Assembly: GCA_009911195.1 (NCBI GenBank)
Contig: QXWV01000032.1
Coordinates: 1-51,981, forward strand
DNA length: 51,981 nucleotides
From: Lachnospiraceae bacterium
GTDB taxonomy: Bacteria; Bacillota; Clostridia; Lachnospirales; Lachnospiraceae
Reading direction: 5' to 3'
This document shows, piece by piece, positions 51,848 through 51,981 of the stretch. Both the position numbers and the translations under genes were made by a program. Numbering within the stretch: position 1 is the first letter of the stretch; every line of letters starts with the position of its first letter. The notes under the pieces were generated by a model. The model worked only from the letters and a program-made list of their open reading frames with translations. It made no database searches and was not told where the DNA came from.

Positions 51848-51981
51848 CCGTGAGGAAAATAAAATGCTCCGTCGCCACGCTCCCGCTCCAAAAAAGCGTA
51901 GCGTGCACTAGGTTCGTGAACTACCTCACCAAGTGCCGACGCTTTTTAAGGGGCTCCTTAAGCATTTTATTTCCCTCACGG
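51848..51981. repeat. 134-bp fold-back element at the window end
   Basis: Terminal arms 51848-51868 and 51961-51981 are inverted complements at 20 of 21 bases. Inside, AAAAAAGCGT/ACGCTTTTT and GCACT/AGTGC form a second imperfect hairpin. No coding frame is convincing. It looks like a MITE- or REP-like intergenic element, or a structured RNA. The window ends exactly at the right arm, so the true boundary may lie beyond. Confidence 0.6.

Noticed and set aside
30903-51981. CRISPR-like or phage features
   Set aside because: No regularly spaced direct repeats with unique spacers and no integrase, capsid or terminase genes were seen anywhere in the window.

Overview
The window looks like chromosome of an anaerobic, low-to-mid GC Firmicute, most likely a gut Lachnospiraceae (Clostridia). 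This rests on gene content and gene style: class II GalT, VanW-type and SIMPL envelope proteins, AGGAGG-type ribosome sites, a LicR-type PTS locus, a GH112 phosphorylase and ABC sugar importers without their own ATPase. No rRNA, tRNA, CRISPR array, phage gene or transposase was recognised. All functions are read from motifs and remembered family features; no database was searched.

Layout. 1-6.2 kb: galT, an XRE regulator with a palindromic operator, a B12-binding-type radical SAM protein, endonuclease III, a DEDDh exonuclease and a membrane-anchored TPR-like protein. 6.3-11.0 kb: a 35-residue membrane peptide gene, a VanW-family protein, an AIR-synthase-like protein, and an overlapping Lrp regulator/aminotransferase pair. 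11.1-16.9 kb: a complete cellobiose-type PTS locus (EIIC, LicR-type regulator, EIIB, EIIA, GH1 6-phospho-beta-glucosidase). 16.9-20.3 kb: a SIMPL lipoprotein with a 20-bp tandem repeat in its leader, trmL, and a sigma factor/anti-sigma/61-residue protein operon. 20.3-25.9 kb (minus strand): a hybrid kinase, response regulator, CheX-like phosphatase, CheY-like regulator and MATE transporter operon. 26.2-29.9 kb: glutamine synthetase and a second hybrid kinase. 29.9-31.9 kb: a divergent AraC regulator and UroD/MtaA-like protein.

32.0-39.5 kb is the most striking part. It is a single apparent operon bounded by a good promoter and a strong terminator. It encodes a small secreted or membrane protein, a YidC/Oxa1 insertase fused to a CDP-glycerol-glycerophosphotransferase-like domain (now split by a frameshift), a PhnW-type aminotransferase, a PEP mutase fused to an N-terminal nucleotidyltransferase, a second LicC/PntC-like nucleotidyltransferase, and a membrane sulfatase/LTA-synthase-fold protein. 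I read this as a pathway that makes a C-P-bonded compound (2-aminoethylphosphonate or phosphonoalanine), activates it with CMP and attaches it to an envelope polymer. No phosphonopyruvate decarboxylase is visible in the window.

39.7-51.0 kb is a catabolic run: aldo/keto reductase, sugar ABC importer (binding protein and two permeases), two M24/creatinase-fold proteins that lack the usual metal ligands, a GPH-type symporter, a GH112 galactosyl phosphorylase and a flavin-binding PNPOx-like protein. The galactose 1-phosphate released by GH112 could be used by the GalT encoded at the start of the window. A TreR-like GntR repressor with a well-formed promoter and operator follows. The window ends in a roughly 134-bp fold-back repeat, and a related 16-mer lies at both window ends in opposite orientation.
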